Source: Nocardioides luteus (GTDB lineage Bacteria; Actinomycetota; Actinomycetes; Propionibacteriales; Nocardioidaceae). Taken from it: a DNA stretch of 64,000 nucleotides. The number at the start of each line of letters is the position of its first letter. Positions within the stretch are counted from its first letter, which is position 1. This document shows, one piece after another, positions 42,766-52,175 of the stretch. A program made the translations under genes and the position numbers. Location: assembly GCF_000960475.2 (NCBI RefSeq), contig NZ_JZDQ02000001.1, positions 124,001 to 188,000 of the forward strand, read 5' to 3'. A model generated the notes under the pieces. It did not search any database and had not been told where the DNA came from. It saw only the letters and a list, made by a program, of their open reading frames with translations.

Positions 42766-43539
42766 ATGGCAGTGCAGTTCGCCTCGCTCGTCCGAGGTGT
42801 CGGCGGGATGGGTTTGATGACCGGAGAAGTCGTCAAGGGCACGTTCACGACCAAGTTCCAGACGAGGGAGTTCCTGGAGCAGGCCTGGTTCATCACCAGC
42901 GTCACGATGATGCCCGCGGTCCTCGTCTCGATCCCGTTCGGAGCGGTCATCTCCCTCCAGGTCGGCAATCTCGCCGGCCAGCTCGGCGCGCAGTCGTTCG
43001 CCGGTGCGACGGCCGTGCTCGCGGTGGTCAGGGAGGCGGCGCCGATGGCGGCGGCGCTGATCATCGCCGGGGCGGCCGGGTCGGCGATTTGCTCGGACAT
43101 GGGTTCGAGAAAGATCCGTGAGGAGATCGACGCGATGGAGGTGCTGGGCATCGACCCGGTGATCCGGCTGGTGATCCCGCGAGTTCTCGCCTGTCTGTTC
43201 GTCTCGGTGATGATCAACGGCATCGTGATCGCGACCGGGATCGGTGGCGGCTACTTCTTCACCGTGATCGTCCAAGGTGGTTCGGCCGGTGCGTTCCTGT
43301 CGAGCTTCACCGCGCTGGCGAGCCTGCCGGACCTCTACATCTCGATGGTCAAGTCGGCGGTCTTCGGCTTCCTGGCGGCGATCATCGGCGCCTACAACGG
43401 CCTCAACGCGCAGGGCGGTCCCAGCGGCGTCGGCCGAGCGGTCAACGAGGCCGTGATCATCGCGTTCATGATGCTGTTCGTCCTCAACTCCATCATGACC
43501 GCGGTCTACTTCCAGATCGTTCCTCAGGACGGGTTGTGA
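42766..43539 (+). CDS. yrbE4A: MlaE/YrbE-type permease, Mce4 system subunit A
   Basis: 257 residues. It is an ABC-type lipid importer permease with about six hydrophobic segments and the YrbE signature region MEVLGIDPVIRLVIPRVLAC. It pairs with YrbE4B to form the inner-membrane channel of a Mce system; the ATPase (MceG/Mkl) is encoded elsewhere. ATG 42766 is preferred (GGAAGG six bases upstream) to GTG 42730. It is the first gene of a ten-gene operon, controlled by the KstR box upstream. The neighbours (fdx, hsd4A, kstR) mark this as a Mce4-type steroid importer. Confidence 0.92.
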   Translation: MAVQFASLVRGVGGMGLMTGEVVKGTFTTKFQTREFLEQAWFITSVTMMPAVLVSIPFGAVISLQVGNLAGQLGAQSFAGATAVLAVVREAAPMAAALIIAGAAGSAICSDMGSRKIREEIDAMEVLGIDPVIRLVIPRVLACLFVSVMINGIVIATGIGGGYFFTVIVQGGSAGAFLSSFTALASLPDLYISMVKSAVFGFLAAIIGAYNGLNAQGGPSGVGRAVNEAVIIAFMMLFVLNSIMTAVYFQIVPQDGL

Positions 43540-43546
43540 TCCCCCG

Positions 43547-44389
43547 GTGTCCAACACGCTCGCCCAGGTGGGCAACCAGATCGTCAAGGAGCAGCGCCAG
43601 GCCGTCGAGGGCTATGGCGACCAGCTGCTCTTCTACGCCAAGGCCCTGGCCTGGGCGCCCCGCACCATCCGCCGCTACAAGCGGGAGGTGCTCAACATCC
43701 TGGCCGAGGTCGCGTTCGGCGCCGGTGGCCTGACGATGATCGCCGGCACCGTCGGCGTGATCGCGTTCATGGCCTTCTTCGCCGGCTCCGAGGTCGGCAT
43801 CCAGGGCTACGCCAGCCTGAGCCAGATCGGTGTCGCCAAGTTCTCCGCGTTCATCTCGGCCTTCTTCAACACCCGCGAGGTCGCGCCGCTGATCTCCTCG
43901 ATCGCGCTGGCCGCGACCGTCGGCTGCGGCTACACCGCGCGCCTCGGCGCGATGCGCATCAGCGAGGAGATCGACGCGCTCGAGGCGATGGGCGTGCCGA
44001 GCCTGCCCTACCTGGTCACCACCCGGATGATCGCGGGCTTCCTGGCCGTCATCCCGCTCTACATCGTCGCCCTGTGCGCCTCCTACCTCAGCCCGCGGCT
44101 GATCACGACGCTGATGTACGGGCAGTCGGGCGGGACGTACGACCACTACTTCCTGGCGTTCCTGCCGCCGATCGACATCCTCTACAGCTTCCTCAAGCTG
44201 ATCATCCTCGCGGTCGCGATCATCCTGATCCACTGCTACTACGGCTACACCGCCTCCGGCGGCCCGGCCGGCGTCGGCATCGCGGTCGGCAAGGCGATCC
44301 GTACGTCCATCGTCACCGTCGTCGTCGCCGACTTCTTCCTGAGCTTCGCGATCTGGGGCTCCACGACCACCGTCCGGATCACAGGATGA
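43547..44389 (+). CDS. yrbE4B: MlaE/YrbE-type permease, Mce4 system subunit B
   Basis: 280 residues, GTG start seven bases after yrbE4A. It has a long N-terminal helical region (30-55) and about six hydrophobic segments. The conserved cytoplasmic loop EEIDALEAMGVPSLPYLVTTRM corresponds to the coupling helix that contacts the ATPase. GYTASGGPAGVGIAVGKAI near the C-terminus is typical of YrbE proteins. Confidence 0.92.
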   Translation: MSNTLAQVGNQIVKEQRQAVEGYGDQLLFYAKALAWAPRTIRRYKREVLNILAEVAFGAGGLTMIAGTVGVIAFMAFFAGSEVGIQGYASLSQIGVAKFSAFISAFFNTREVAPLISSIALAATVGCGYTARLGAMRISEEIDALEAMGVPSLPYLVTTRMIAGFLAVIPLYIVALCASYLSPRLITTLMYGQSGGTYDHYFLAFLPPIDILYSFLKLIILAVAIILIHCYYGYTASGGPAGVGIAVGKAIRTSIVTVVVADFFLSFAIWGSTTTVRITG

Positions 44390-44402
44390 GGGCGGTGCGC
44401 AC

Positions 44403-45545
44403 ATGTTGATGGGAATCCAGCGCGACACCCGCGCCGAGCACACCAGGCTCTTCGTCTCCGGGATCGCCTTCGCGGTGACCCTGGCCCTGCTGATCACGCT
44501 CTGCGTGGCGATCTACCAGAAGGCCTTCGTGCAGTTCACCACGGTCAGCGTCGAGGCCGACCGGGCCGGCCTGCAGCTGCCGCGCTACGGCGACGTCCGC
44601 ATGCACGGCGTCATCGTCGGCCAGGTACGCGAGATCCGCCAGGACGGCAAGAAGGCCGTCATCGAGCTCGGCCTCGAGCCCGAGCAGGCCGCGCAGATCC
44701 CCGCCAACGTCAGCGTCGCGATCAAGCCGACGACGCTGTTCGGGCAGAAGTACGTCGAGTTCATCGACCCCACGGGCAAGCGGACCGGCGCGCTCAGCGA
44801 GGGCACCGTGATCCCCGCCGACCGGGTCCGCACCAGCGTCGAGCTCGACGTGATCCTGGCCCGGCTCTTCCCGCTGCTGAAGTCGATCCGTCCCCAGGAC
44901 CTCAACAGCACCCTGCACGCCCTCGCCACCGCGCTCTCCGGCAACGGGGAGAAGCTCGGCGAGACCCTCGTCCAGCTCAACGACTACCTCGAAGAGATGA
45001 ACGTCCACCTCCCCACGCTCGAACGCGATCTCGAGGACATGGCCGACGTCGCCGAGACCTACTCCATGGCCGCCCCCGACCTGGTCAAGGTCCTCGAGCA
45101 CACCACGACCACCGCCAAGACCGTCTCCGCCCAGCGCGAGCGCCTCGGCGGCCTGCTCACCTCCGTCACCGGGGTCGCCGACACCTCGAAGAACCTGCTC
45201 GCCGAGAACGAGAAGGCGATCAGGTACGAGACCGAGCTGGCCGTCCCGCTGCTCAAGCTCCTCGCCGACTACTCCCCGGAGTACACCTGCCTGCTCAAGG
45301 GCCTCGACGACTACACCGAGCTGCTGGCGACCGTCTTCCAGCAGAACCGCGTGCGCCAGACCATGGTCCTCGACGGCACCCAGAAGCCGGCGTACGGCCG
45401 TGACGACCGTCCCGAGTGGGGCGAGGTCGGTCACGGGCCGTGGTGCGACGGGCTGCCGAACCCGAAGGTGCCGGCCGACCCGATGGAGCTGGAGAACGGC
45501 ACCGAGGACGTCCCGTGGGCACCGGGGAACGGGGGTCTTCAGTGA
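44403..45545 (+). CDS. mce4A: Mce family protein Mce4A
   Basis: 380 residues. One N-terminal anchor helix (LFVSGIAFAVTLALLITLCVAIY), the MCE domain (about 40-115, MHGVIVGQVREIRQDGKKAVIEL), then a long helical region (150-300), and a Pro-rich tail with two Cys (YTCLLKG, PWCDGLP). Mce proteins form a hexameric helical tube through the periplasm for lipid passage. The stop overlaps the GTG of mce4B by four bases. Confidence 0.92.
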   Translation: MLMGIQRDTRAEHTRLFVSGIAFAVTLALLITLCVAIYQKAFVQFTTVSVEADRAGLQLPRYGDVRMHGVIVGQVREIRQDGKKAVIELGLEPEQAAQIPANVSVAIKPTTLFGQKYVEFIDPTGKRTGALSEGTVIPADRVRTSVELDVILARLFPLLKSIRPQDLNSTLHALATALSGNGEKLGETLVQLNDYLEEMNVHLPTLERDLEDMADVAETYSMAAPDLVKVLEHTTTTAKTVSAQRERLGGLLTSVTGVADTSKNLLAENEKAIRYETELAVPLLKLLADYSPEYTCLLKGLDDYTELLATVFQQNRVRQTMVLDGTQKPAYGRDDRPEWGEVGHGPWCDGLPNPKVPADPMELENGTEDVPWAPGNGGLQ

Positions 45546-46639
45546 ACAAGCGCGATCTGAAGACCGCCGTCGCCGGGACGAAGCTGGTCATCTTCACCGT
45601 CATCTCGATCATGGTCACCGGCACCCTGGCCTCCATCATGGGCAACGTCGGGTTCGGCGACCGGGTGCCCTACCGTGCCGAGTTCACGACCGCCTCGGGC
45701 CTGAGCGAGGGAGACGACGTACGCGTCGCCGGCATCACCGTGGGCGAGGTGCTCTCCGTCGAGATCGAGGGCGGCGACCACGCGATGGTCACCTTCCGGG
45801 TCGACAAGACCGTGCCGCTGACCACCGCCAGCGGCGCCCAGGTGCGCTACCTGAACCTGGTCGGCGACCGCTACCTGGCGCTCACCCAGGACGCCGGGCA
45901 GGAGCAGGGATCGGAAGGCACGCCGCTGCGGCAGGGACAGACCATCGCGATGTCCAACACCACCCCGGCGCTCGACCTGACCGAGCTCTTCAACGGCTTC
46001 CAGCCGCTCTTCCAGGCACTGCAGCCCAAGGACGTCAACAAGCTCTCGCTCAACCTGATCCGGGTGCTGCAGGGCGAGGGCGGCACGGTGGCGAGCCTGC
46101 TCTCCGAGACGGCCGACCTGACCAGCGCCCTGGCCGAGCGCGACCAGCTGATCGGCGACGTGATCACCAACCTGTCCAAGACGCTCAGCACCGTCAACGA
46201 GCACCACACCGAGCTGGCCGAGCTGATCCAGCAGCTCAGCGGCTGGATGAAGGACCTGGCGCGCGACAAGGAGGCGATCGGCGACTCGATCTCCTCGATC
46301 GGCGACCTCACCGACGAGCTGGCCGGGCTGCTCACCGACGTACGCCCGTTCCTGAAGGAGGACATCAAGCAGCTCAAGCGCGTGGTGGACATCCTCAACA
46401 AGCCGGGCAACCAGAAGCTCCTCGACAGGACCCTCGAGCGGCTGCCGGAGACCTTGGAGTCGCAGGCGCGGATCGGCAGCTACGGCTCCTGGTACAACTA
46501 CTACCTCTGCGACCTCGACTTCTCGATCAAGCTGCCCTCGCTCGGTGAGCTGCTCGACAACTCGCCGGCCGTCAAGGCGATCCAGAAGCAGCTCGACAAC
46601 GTGGCCTTCTACAGCCGGGCGGAGAGGTGCAAGCTCTGA
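45542..46639 (+). CDS. mce4B: Mce family protein Mce4B
   Basis: 365 residues, GTG in a GTGA overlap with mce4A. N-terminal helix (KLVIFTVISIMVTGTLASIM), MCE domain (ASGLSEGDDVRVAGITVGEV), then helical needle region, and a C-terminal segment with Cys (YYLCDLDFSIKLP). It is a subunit of the same hetero-hexameric importer; mycobacterial counterparts have this order and length. Confidence 0.92.
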   Translation: MNKRDLKTAVAGTKLVIFTVISIMVTGTLASIMGNVGFGDRVPYRAEFTTASGLSEGDDVRVAGITVGEVLSVEIEGGDHAMVTFRVDKTVPLTTASGAQVRYLNLVGDRYLALTQDAGQEQGSEGTPLRQGQTIAMSNTTPALDLTELFNGFQPLFQALQPKDVNKLSLNLIRVLQGEGGTVASLLSETADLTSALAERDQLIGDVITNLSKTLSTVNEHHTELAELIQQLSGWMKDLARDKEAIGDSISSIGDLTDELAGLLTDVRPFLKEDIKQLKRVVDILNKPGNQKLLDRTLERLPETLESQARIGSYGSWYNYYLCDLDFSIKLPSLGELLDNSPAVKAIQKQLDNVAFYSRAERCKL

Positions 46640-47628
46640 TGGCACACCACTCGGACACCCAGCTCAAGCGCACCGGCGTGATCACGATTGTGGCGATCGC
46701 GCTGGCCCTGACGGCGGCGTTCAACCTCCGCAAGCTGCCCTGGTTCGCCGGCACGACCTATCAGGCCGAGTTCTCCGACACCAGCGGCCTGCACGTCGGC
46801 AACCGGGTGGAGATCGCCGGGATCCGGGTCGGCCGGGTCAGCGACATCGAGATCGAAGGCGCCAAGGTGGTCGTCTCCTTCTCGGTCGAGGGCACCGAGA
46901 TCGGCCACCGCAGCGAGGCGAAGATCGGGGTGCTCAACCTGCTGGGCGAGAAGTACCTCGACATCACCCCGCAGGGCGGCCACACGCTCGAGGCCGGCTC
47001 GACGATCCCGCTGGCCCGCACCAGCGCCGGCAGCGACATCGTCGGCACCTTCGGCGACCTGGCCGAGACGACCGAGGCGATCGACACCCAGCAGCTCGCC
47101 AAGGCGCTGACCACCATGTCGGGCACGCTCGACAAGGCCGGTCCCGAGGTGCAGGGAGCCTTCCAGGGCATCGCCGCGCTCTCCCAGACGATCGCCGCCC
47201 GCGGCGACGAGCTGGAGTCGCTGCTGCAGGACGCCGAGAGGGTCGTCCGGCTCGTCAACCAGCGCAAGCAAGACATCATCAGCGTGATGGACAACGGCGA
47301 CCAGGTCTTCGCCGAGCTGATCCAGCGCCGTCAGGCGATCCATCAGCTGCTGGTCAACGCCACCACCCTGGCCGAGCAACTGCAGGCGCTGGTGAAGGAG
47401 AACCAGAAGCAGATCGGGCCGGCGCTGGACGCGCTCGAGGAGGCGCTGAAGTTCCTCAATGCCCGCGACGAGGACCTGACCAAGACCATCCAGAACTACG
47501 GGCCGTACGCGTCGATCCTGATCAACATCATCGGCACCGGCCCCTGGTTCGACGCCTACCTCGCCAACCTGACCGGCATCGTGAGCGGTGAGTTCGTGCC
47601 CGGACGACGACCAGGGATCGTGCAATGA
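46639..47628 (+). CDS. mce4C: Mce family protein Mce4C
   Basis: 329 residues. Start shares one base with the mce4B stop (TGATG). N-terminal helix (VITIVAIALALTAAFNL), MCE domain (SGLHVGNRVEIAGIRVGRVS), and a helical region ending near LAEQLQALVKENQKQIGPAL. The C-terminal tail is shorter than in mce4D-F. Confidence 0.92.
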   Translation: MAHHSDTQLKRTGVITIVAIALALTAAFNLRKLPWFAGTTYQAEFSDTSGLHVGNRVEIAGIRVGRVSDIEIEGAKVVVSFSVEGTEIGHRSEAKIGVLNLLGEKYLDITPQGGHTLEAGSTIPLARTSAGSDIVGTFGDLAETTEAIDTQQLAKALTTMSGTLDKAGPEVQGAFQGIAALSQTIAARGDELESLLQDAERVVRLVNQRKQDIISVMDNGDQVFAELIQRRQAIHQLLVNATTLAEQLQALVKENQKQIGPALDALEEALKFLNARDEDLTKTIQNYGPYASILINIIGTGPWFDAYLANLTGIVSGEFVPGRRPGIVQ

Positions 47629-48968
47629 CCAACATCATCGAACGACTGACCGAGGTGCCGCGCCGCAGGGGCCGGCGGCGTACGCAGGCGCCGTTCGCCG
47701 TGGCCGGGACCGAGCGGCCGTCGGGCCCGAGCCTGAGGTCCAAGTGGGCGGCGCTGCCGGCCGCGCTGGTGCTGATGTGCGGGCTGCTGCTGGTCTCCGA
47801 GGTGGCCGCGCCCGACACCAAGCTCGTCACCGCGAGCTTCCCGCAGGCGGTGAGCATCTACGAGGGCTCCGACGTGGTCGTCATGGGCGTCACGATCGGC
47901 AAGGTCGCCTCCCTGGAGCCGAAGGGCGACCACGTGGATGCGGTGATCGAGTACGAGAGCGACTACAAGCTGCCCAAGGACGTGAAGGCGGCGATCGTCA
48001 CCCCGACGCTGGTCGCGGACCGGTTCGTCCAGCTGACACCGGCCTACACCGGTGGCCCGACCCTGGCCGACGGCGGCGAGATCCCGATCGAGCGCACCGC
48101 GGTCCCGGTCGAGCTCGACCGCATCTACGCCAGCCTCTCCGAGCTGACCACGGCGCTGGGACCCAACGGGGCGAACAAGAACGGCGCGCTGAGCGACGTC
48201 CTGCGCGAGGGCGCGGACGCCCTGGAGGGCAACGGCAAGATCGGCAACCAGGCGATCGCCGACATGTCGGAGGCGGCTCAGGTGCTCGGCGGCAACTCCG
48301 AGCAGCTCTTCAGCACCCTCTCCCAGCTCTCCGAGGTCACCAGGACGCTGGCGAAGAACGACGACACGACCGAGAAGTTCCTGACCGACCTCTCCGACGT
48401 CTCCTCCCAGCTGGCCGGGGAGAGCGACGAGCTCGACCAGGCGCTGGTCGCGATCGCGCAGGCGGTCAAGGTGACCAAGTCCTTCGTGGAGAACAACTCC
48501 GACGCCCTGGTCGGCGACGTCAAGGAGCTCAACAAGACGCTCAACATCCTGGCCAAGGAGAAGGAGACGCTCGGCACCGTCCTCGACCTGGCGCCGCTCG
48601 GGATCGGCAACCTGGCCGAGTCCTTCGACCCCGCGTCAGGTTCGGTCGGCTTCCGGCTGCAGGTCGGGCCGATCGGCTCCGACCTGTCCAACATCCTCTG
48701 CATGGTCGTCGAGAACGACCAGATCCCGGGGGCGAAGGAGATCTGCGCACTGTTCAAGGCGCTGCTGCCGGCCGGGTCCACCTCAGCTGCCGGGGAGGCG
48801 CTCACCGAGGGCAGCGCGCCCACCGACCGTGACACCGACACCGGGCTGCCGCTCGAGAACGGCACCCGGACCAAGCAGCCCGAGGTCGAGCCCGAGGTGG
48901 TCACCCAGGGCGGCATCACCGAGCTCAGCGGCTCGCTCCAGGACCTGATGTCGGGAGGGAAGAGATGA
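47625..48968 (+). CDS. mce4D: Mce family protein Mce4D
   Basis: 447 residues. A basic N-terminal tail of about 40 residues (RRRGRRRTQA) precedes the anchor helix (LPAALVLMCGLLLVSEVA). Then follow the MCE domain (YEGSDVVVMGVTIGKVASLE), helical region and a disordered, Thr/Glu-rich C-terminal tail (from about 385). The ATGA overlaps link it to both neighbours. Confidence 0.92.
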   Translation: MTNIIERLTEVPRRRGRRRTQAPFAVAGTERPSGPSLRSKWAALPAALVLMCGLLLVSEVAAPDTKLVTASFPQAVSIYEGSDVVVMGVTIGKVASLEPKGDHVDAVIEYESDYKLPKDVKAAIVTPTLVADRFVQLTPAYTGGPTLADGGEIPIERTAVPVELDRIYASLSELTTALGPNGANKNGALSDVLREGADALEGNGKIGNQAIADMSEAAQVLGGNSEQLFSTLSQLSEVTRTLAKNDDTTEKFLTDLSDVSSQLAGESDELDQALVAIAQAVKVTKSFVENNSDALVGDVKELNKTLNILAKEKETLGTVLDLAPLGIGNLAESFDPASGSVGFRLQVGPIGSDLSNILCMVVENDQIPGAKEICALFKALLPAGSTSAAGEALTEGSAPTDRDTDTGLPLENGTRTKQPEVEPEVVTQGGITELSGSLQDLMSGGKR

Positions 48969-50320
48969 GGCGTCTAGGGGCAGCCGTGGCGATGCTCGGC
49001 GTTGTCGCCGTGGCGAGCGGGTGCGGCGTACAGGCCTATGACCTGCCGCTGCCGGGCAAGGAGGTCGGCGAGGGCGACGGCTACGTCGTCACCGCCGAGT
49101 TCAACGACGTGGTCGACGTGGTGCCGCGCACCAAGGTGATGGCCAACGACGTCCCGGTCGGCCAGGTCGACGAGGTCGAGCGCGAGGGCTGGCACGCCAA
49201 GGTCACCATGACCATCCGCAAGAACATCGAGCTTCCGGCCGACGCGCTGGCCAACGTACGCCAGACCAGCCTGCTGGGGGAGAAGTACATCGCCCTGGTG
49301 GCACCCGAGGGGTCCACGATCGCCAGCGCCGGCAAGCTCGGCGACGGCGCCACCATCGGGCTCGACCGCACCAACCGCAACCCCGAGGTAGAGGAGGTGC
49401 TCGGCGCGCTCTCCTTCCTGCTGGCGGGCGGCGGCGTCGGGCAGCTGAAGACGATCAGCGACGAGCTCAACACCATGATGGACGGGCGCACCGGTGACAT
49501 GCGGGCGCTGCTGGGCAACCTGGAGACCACGGTCGCCTCGCTCAACCAGCAGAAGGGCTCCATCATCAAGGCGATGGAACAGGTCGACCGGCTGACCCGC
49601 ACCCTCAACAAGGAGTCCGCGAAGATCGAGGCCGCCATCGACTCCTTCGGGCCGGCGCTGGAGGTGCTCCGCCAGCAGCACGCCGACCTGATGAAGATGA
49701 TGAAGGCGCTCGACCGGCTCGGTGTGGTCGCGACCCGGGTGATCAACCAGAGCGGCGCCAACCTGACCACGGCGCTGGACGAGCTGGCACCGACGCTGCG
49801 CGAGCTCGCCGACGCCGGCGACTCGCTGCCCCGCGGCCTGACGATGGCGGCGAGCTTCCCGTTCCCCGAGAACGCCTCCGGGCTGGCGATGGGTGACTAC
49901 TCCAACGCGCTGTTCCACATGGATCTCGATCTCGGCAAGCTGGTCGGCAGCCTCACCAACGGCAAGTCGCCCGGGCTGCTGCCCCAGGTCTTCCAGATCT
50001 GCCTGTCCTACTCCAAGGGCTGCGAGGCGATCCAGCCGCTGGCCAAGGCACTGTGCGACCTGACCAACATGCAGATCACCTGCTCCGTGGTCGGCAAGGA
50101 GGACACCCCGGCCAAGCCGGGCGAGAAGACGCCCAAGCTGCCCGACATCGCCGACCTGCTGCCCAAGAGCTCGGCCTCGACCAAGACGCCGGGGCTCGAT
50201 GGCCTGGTTCCGGAGATCGCCGAGGGGCTCTCGGCGCCGGCGGACACCGACTCGCCCACGGCCGAGCCGACCACCGGAGGCCTGCTCGGCCTCCTCGGAC
50301 TGCTGGGAGGCGGCAGCTGA
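48965..50320 (+). CDS. mce4E: Mce family lipoprotein Mce4E (LprN-type)
   Basis: 451 residues. The signal (MRRLGAAVAMLGVVAVASGC) ends in a lipobox, with Cys20 for lipid attachment. This is the one lipoprotein subunit expected in each mce operon. The MCE domain covers about 40-120, the helical region 150-290. The C-terminal tail carries four Cys (QICLSYSKGCEAIQP, ALCDLTNMQITCS) and a disordered end. Confidence 0.93.
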   Translation: MRRLGAAVAMLGVVAVASGCGVQAYDLPLPGKEVGEGDGYVVTAEFNDVVDVVPRTKVMANDVPVGQVDEVEREGWHAKVTMTIRKNIELPADALANVRQTSLLGEKYIALVAPEGSTIASAGKLGDGATIGLDRTNRNPEVEEVLGALSFLLAGGGVGQLKTISDELNTMMDGRTGDMRALLGNLETTVASLNQQKGSIIKAMEQVDRLTRTLNKESAKIEAAIDSFGPALEVLRQQHADLMKMMKALDRLGVVATRVINQSGANLTTALDELAPTLRELADAGDSLPRGLTMAASFPFPENASGLAMGDYSNALFHMDLDLGKLVGSLTNGKSPGLLPQVFQICLSYSKGCEAIQPLAKALCDLTNMQITCSVVGKEDTPAKPGEKTPKLPDIADLLPKSSASTKTPGLDGLVPEIAEGLSAPADTDSPTAEPTTGGLLGLLGLLGGGS

Positions 50321-51597
50321 TGACCCGGAGCGTACGCAACAAGCTGGTCGTCTTCCTGGTGATCGCCGCGGTCGGGATCTTCTACGTCTCGGCCGCCTAC
50401 CTCGGCGTCGTCGACCGGGTCCTGGGTCGCCACGTGGACGTCTCGGTGGACCTGCCGGCCTCCGGTGGTCTCTACGAGGGCAGCGAGGTCAACTACCGTG
50501 GCATCAGCATCGGCCGGGTCGCCTCGATGACCGTCACCGACAAGGGCGTCCGCGCGGGGCTGGAGCTCGACCCCGGCACCGAGGTGCCCCGGGACGCCAA
50601 GGTCGAGGTCCACAACCTCTCGGCGGTGGGGGAGCAGTACATCAACTTCATCCCCGACTCCGCCGCCGGTCCCTACCTCGCCGAGGGCGACGTCGTGACC
50701 GCCGGGCCCGAGTCGATGCCCGGCACCACCGACCAGCTGCTCACCGAGCTCAACAGCTTCACCACCTCGATCAACGGCGAGGACCTGAGCACCGTCGTCG
50801 CGGAGCTCGGCACCCTGTTCCGCGGCAACGCCGAGAACCTGCGTACGTTGCTCGACTCGGGCTCCACGCTGGTCGACCAGGCCACCGCGCACCAGAAGGA
50901 GACGGTGCGGCTGCTGAACACCAGCCAGACCGTGCTCCAGACGCAGAAGGAGCACAGCGGCGACATCCGCGAGTTCGCCAAGGGGCTCGAGGAGGTCACC
51001 GCGACCCTGGACAAGCGGGATCCGGAGCTGCGCGAGATCCTGCAGGGCGGCGAGGCGACCGCGGTCCAGGTGCAGTCGCTGCTCGACGGGCTGCAGCCGC
51101 TGCTGCCGGTCTTCCTGGCCAACCTCAGCACGGTCAACGAGGTGCTCACCGCCCGGCTGCCGGCGATCGAGCAGACGCTGGTGACCTTCCCGCGTGTCGT
51201 AGCGACAGGGTTTACCGGCTCGCCCGGTGACGGCTACGGTCACTTGTCGATGGGCTACGTCTACACCACCCCGCCGTGCCAGAAGGGCTACAAGCCCGCC
51301 GACCAGTGGATCCCCGGCACCGTGATGGAGGACCAGCCGCTCTACCCTGCCAAGTGCACCGACGAGCGCGCCCAGCCCGGCTACGAGGGCGACAACCCGA
51401 TCATGCAGCGCGGCGTCAACATGGTGCCGAAGCCCGAGGGCGTGGGGAAGTACGTCACGAGCTACGACCCGAAGACCGGGCGCACCGAGCTTCCCGACGG
51501 AAAGACGGTCACCATGTCCGCCCCGACCGATGACGGAGGCCTCGTCTCCGCCCTGTCCGACGACTCCTGGCGATCGATGATCCTGGGGGAGGAGTGA
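50320..51597 (+). CDS. mce4F: Mce family protein Mce4F
   Basis: 425 residues. N-terminal helix (LVVFLVIAAVGIFYVSAAYLG), MCE domain (SGGLYEGSEVNYRGISIGRV), helical region, and a C-terminal domain with TPPCQKGYKPADQW and a second Cys in YPAKC that may pair. It is the last of the six Mce proteins. The stop is followed at once by the Mce-associated gene. Confidence 0.92.
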   Translation: MTRSVRNKLVVFLVIAAVGIFYVSAAYLGVVDRVLGRHVDVSVDLPASGGLYEGSEVNYRGISIGRVASMTVTDKGVRAGLELDPGTEVPRDAKVEVHNLSAVGEQYINFIPDSAAGPYLAEGDVVTAGPESMPGTTDQLLTELNSFTTSINGEDLSTVVAELGTLFRGNAENLRTLLDSGSTLVDQATAHQKETVRLLNTSQTVLQTQKEHSGDIREFAKGLEEVTATLDKRDPELREILQGGEATAVQVQSLLDGLQPLLPVFLANLSTVNEVLTARLPAIEQTLVTFPRVVATGFTGSPGDGYGHLSMGYVYTTPPCQKGYKPADQWIPGTVMEDQPLYPAKCTDERAQPGYEGDNPIMQRGVNMVPKPEGVGKYVTSYDPKTGRTELPDGKTVTMSAPTDDGGLVSALSDDSWRSMILGEE

Positions 51598-51602
51598 ATC
51601 CG

Positions 51603-52175
51603 ATGAGTGCCCACAACCCACTCGAGGTCAAGGTCTCCCTCGCGAGACTCGGACGGCTCAACACCGTGCTCGCGGCGGTGGTGGTGATCCTGGCCGTGCT
51701 GGCAGCGGCCGTCTTCATCGGTGGCGCCCGGGTGCTGCCCTGGACGACGCCCGCCGAGGCCGCGGCCGCCGACTACGACGAGGTGAAGTCGGTCGCCGAG
51801 GACGGCGTGATCGCCTTCCTCGACGTCGACTACCGCGACATGGATCCACGGATCCAGGCGGTCAAGGAGATCTCGACCGGCACCTTCGGCAAGGAGTACA
51901 CCGCCATCGCCGAGCAGATCCGGCAGGCCGCGATCCCCGCCCAGACCATCTCGAAGGGCAAGGTCAGGCAGGTCGGCATCCGCACGATCGGGTCGAAGAA
52001 GGCGGTCGTGCTGGTCGCCGTGGACTCGGTCGTCACCAGCAGCCAGACCGCTGAGCTGAAGAAGAGCGACACCTGCCCCTACGAGGGTGCGCGGTGCTCG
52101 AAGTACCGCTTCAAGGTGTCGCTGGCCAAGACGAAGGACGGATGGCGCATGTCCGACCTGGCAGGAGTCAACTGA
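51603..52175 (+). CDS. Mce-associated membrane protein (Mas4A-like)
   Basis: 190 residues. One N-terminal transmembrane helix (TVLAAVVVILAVLAAAVFIGG) and an external cystatin/NTF2-like alpha-beta domain (60-190) as in proteins encoded at the end of mycobacterial mce operons (Rv3493c type). ATG 51603 suits the GGGGAGGAG ribosome site better than GTG 51594. Such proteins help stabilise the importer; the exact role is unknown. Confidence 0.85.
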   Translation: MSAHNPLEVKVSLARLGRLNTVLAAVVVILAVLAAAVFIGGARVLPWTTPAEAAAADYDEVKSVAEDGVIAFLDVDYRDMDPRIQAVKEISTGTFGKEYTAIAEQIRQAAIPAQTISKGKVRQVGIRTIGSKKAVVLVAVDSVVTSSQTAELKKSDTCPYEGARCSKYRFKVSLAKTKDGWRMSDLAGVN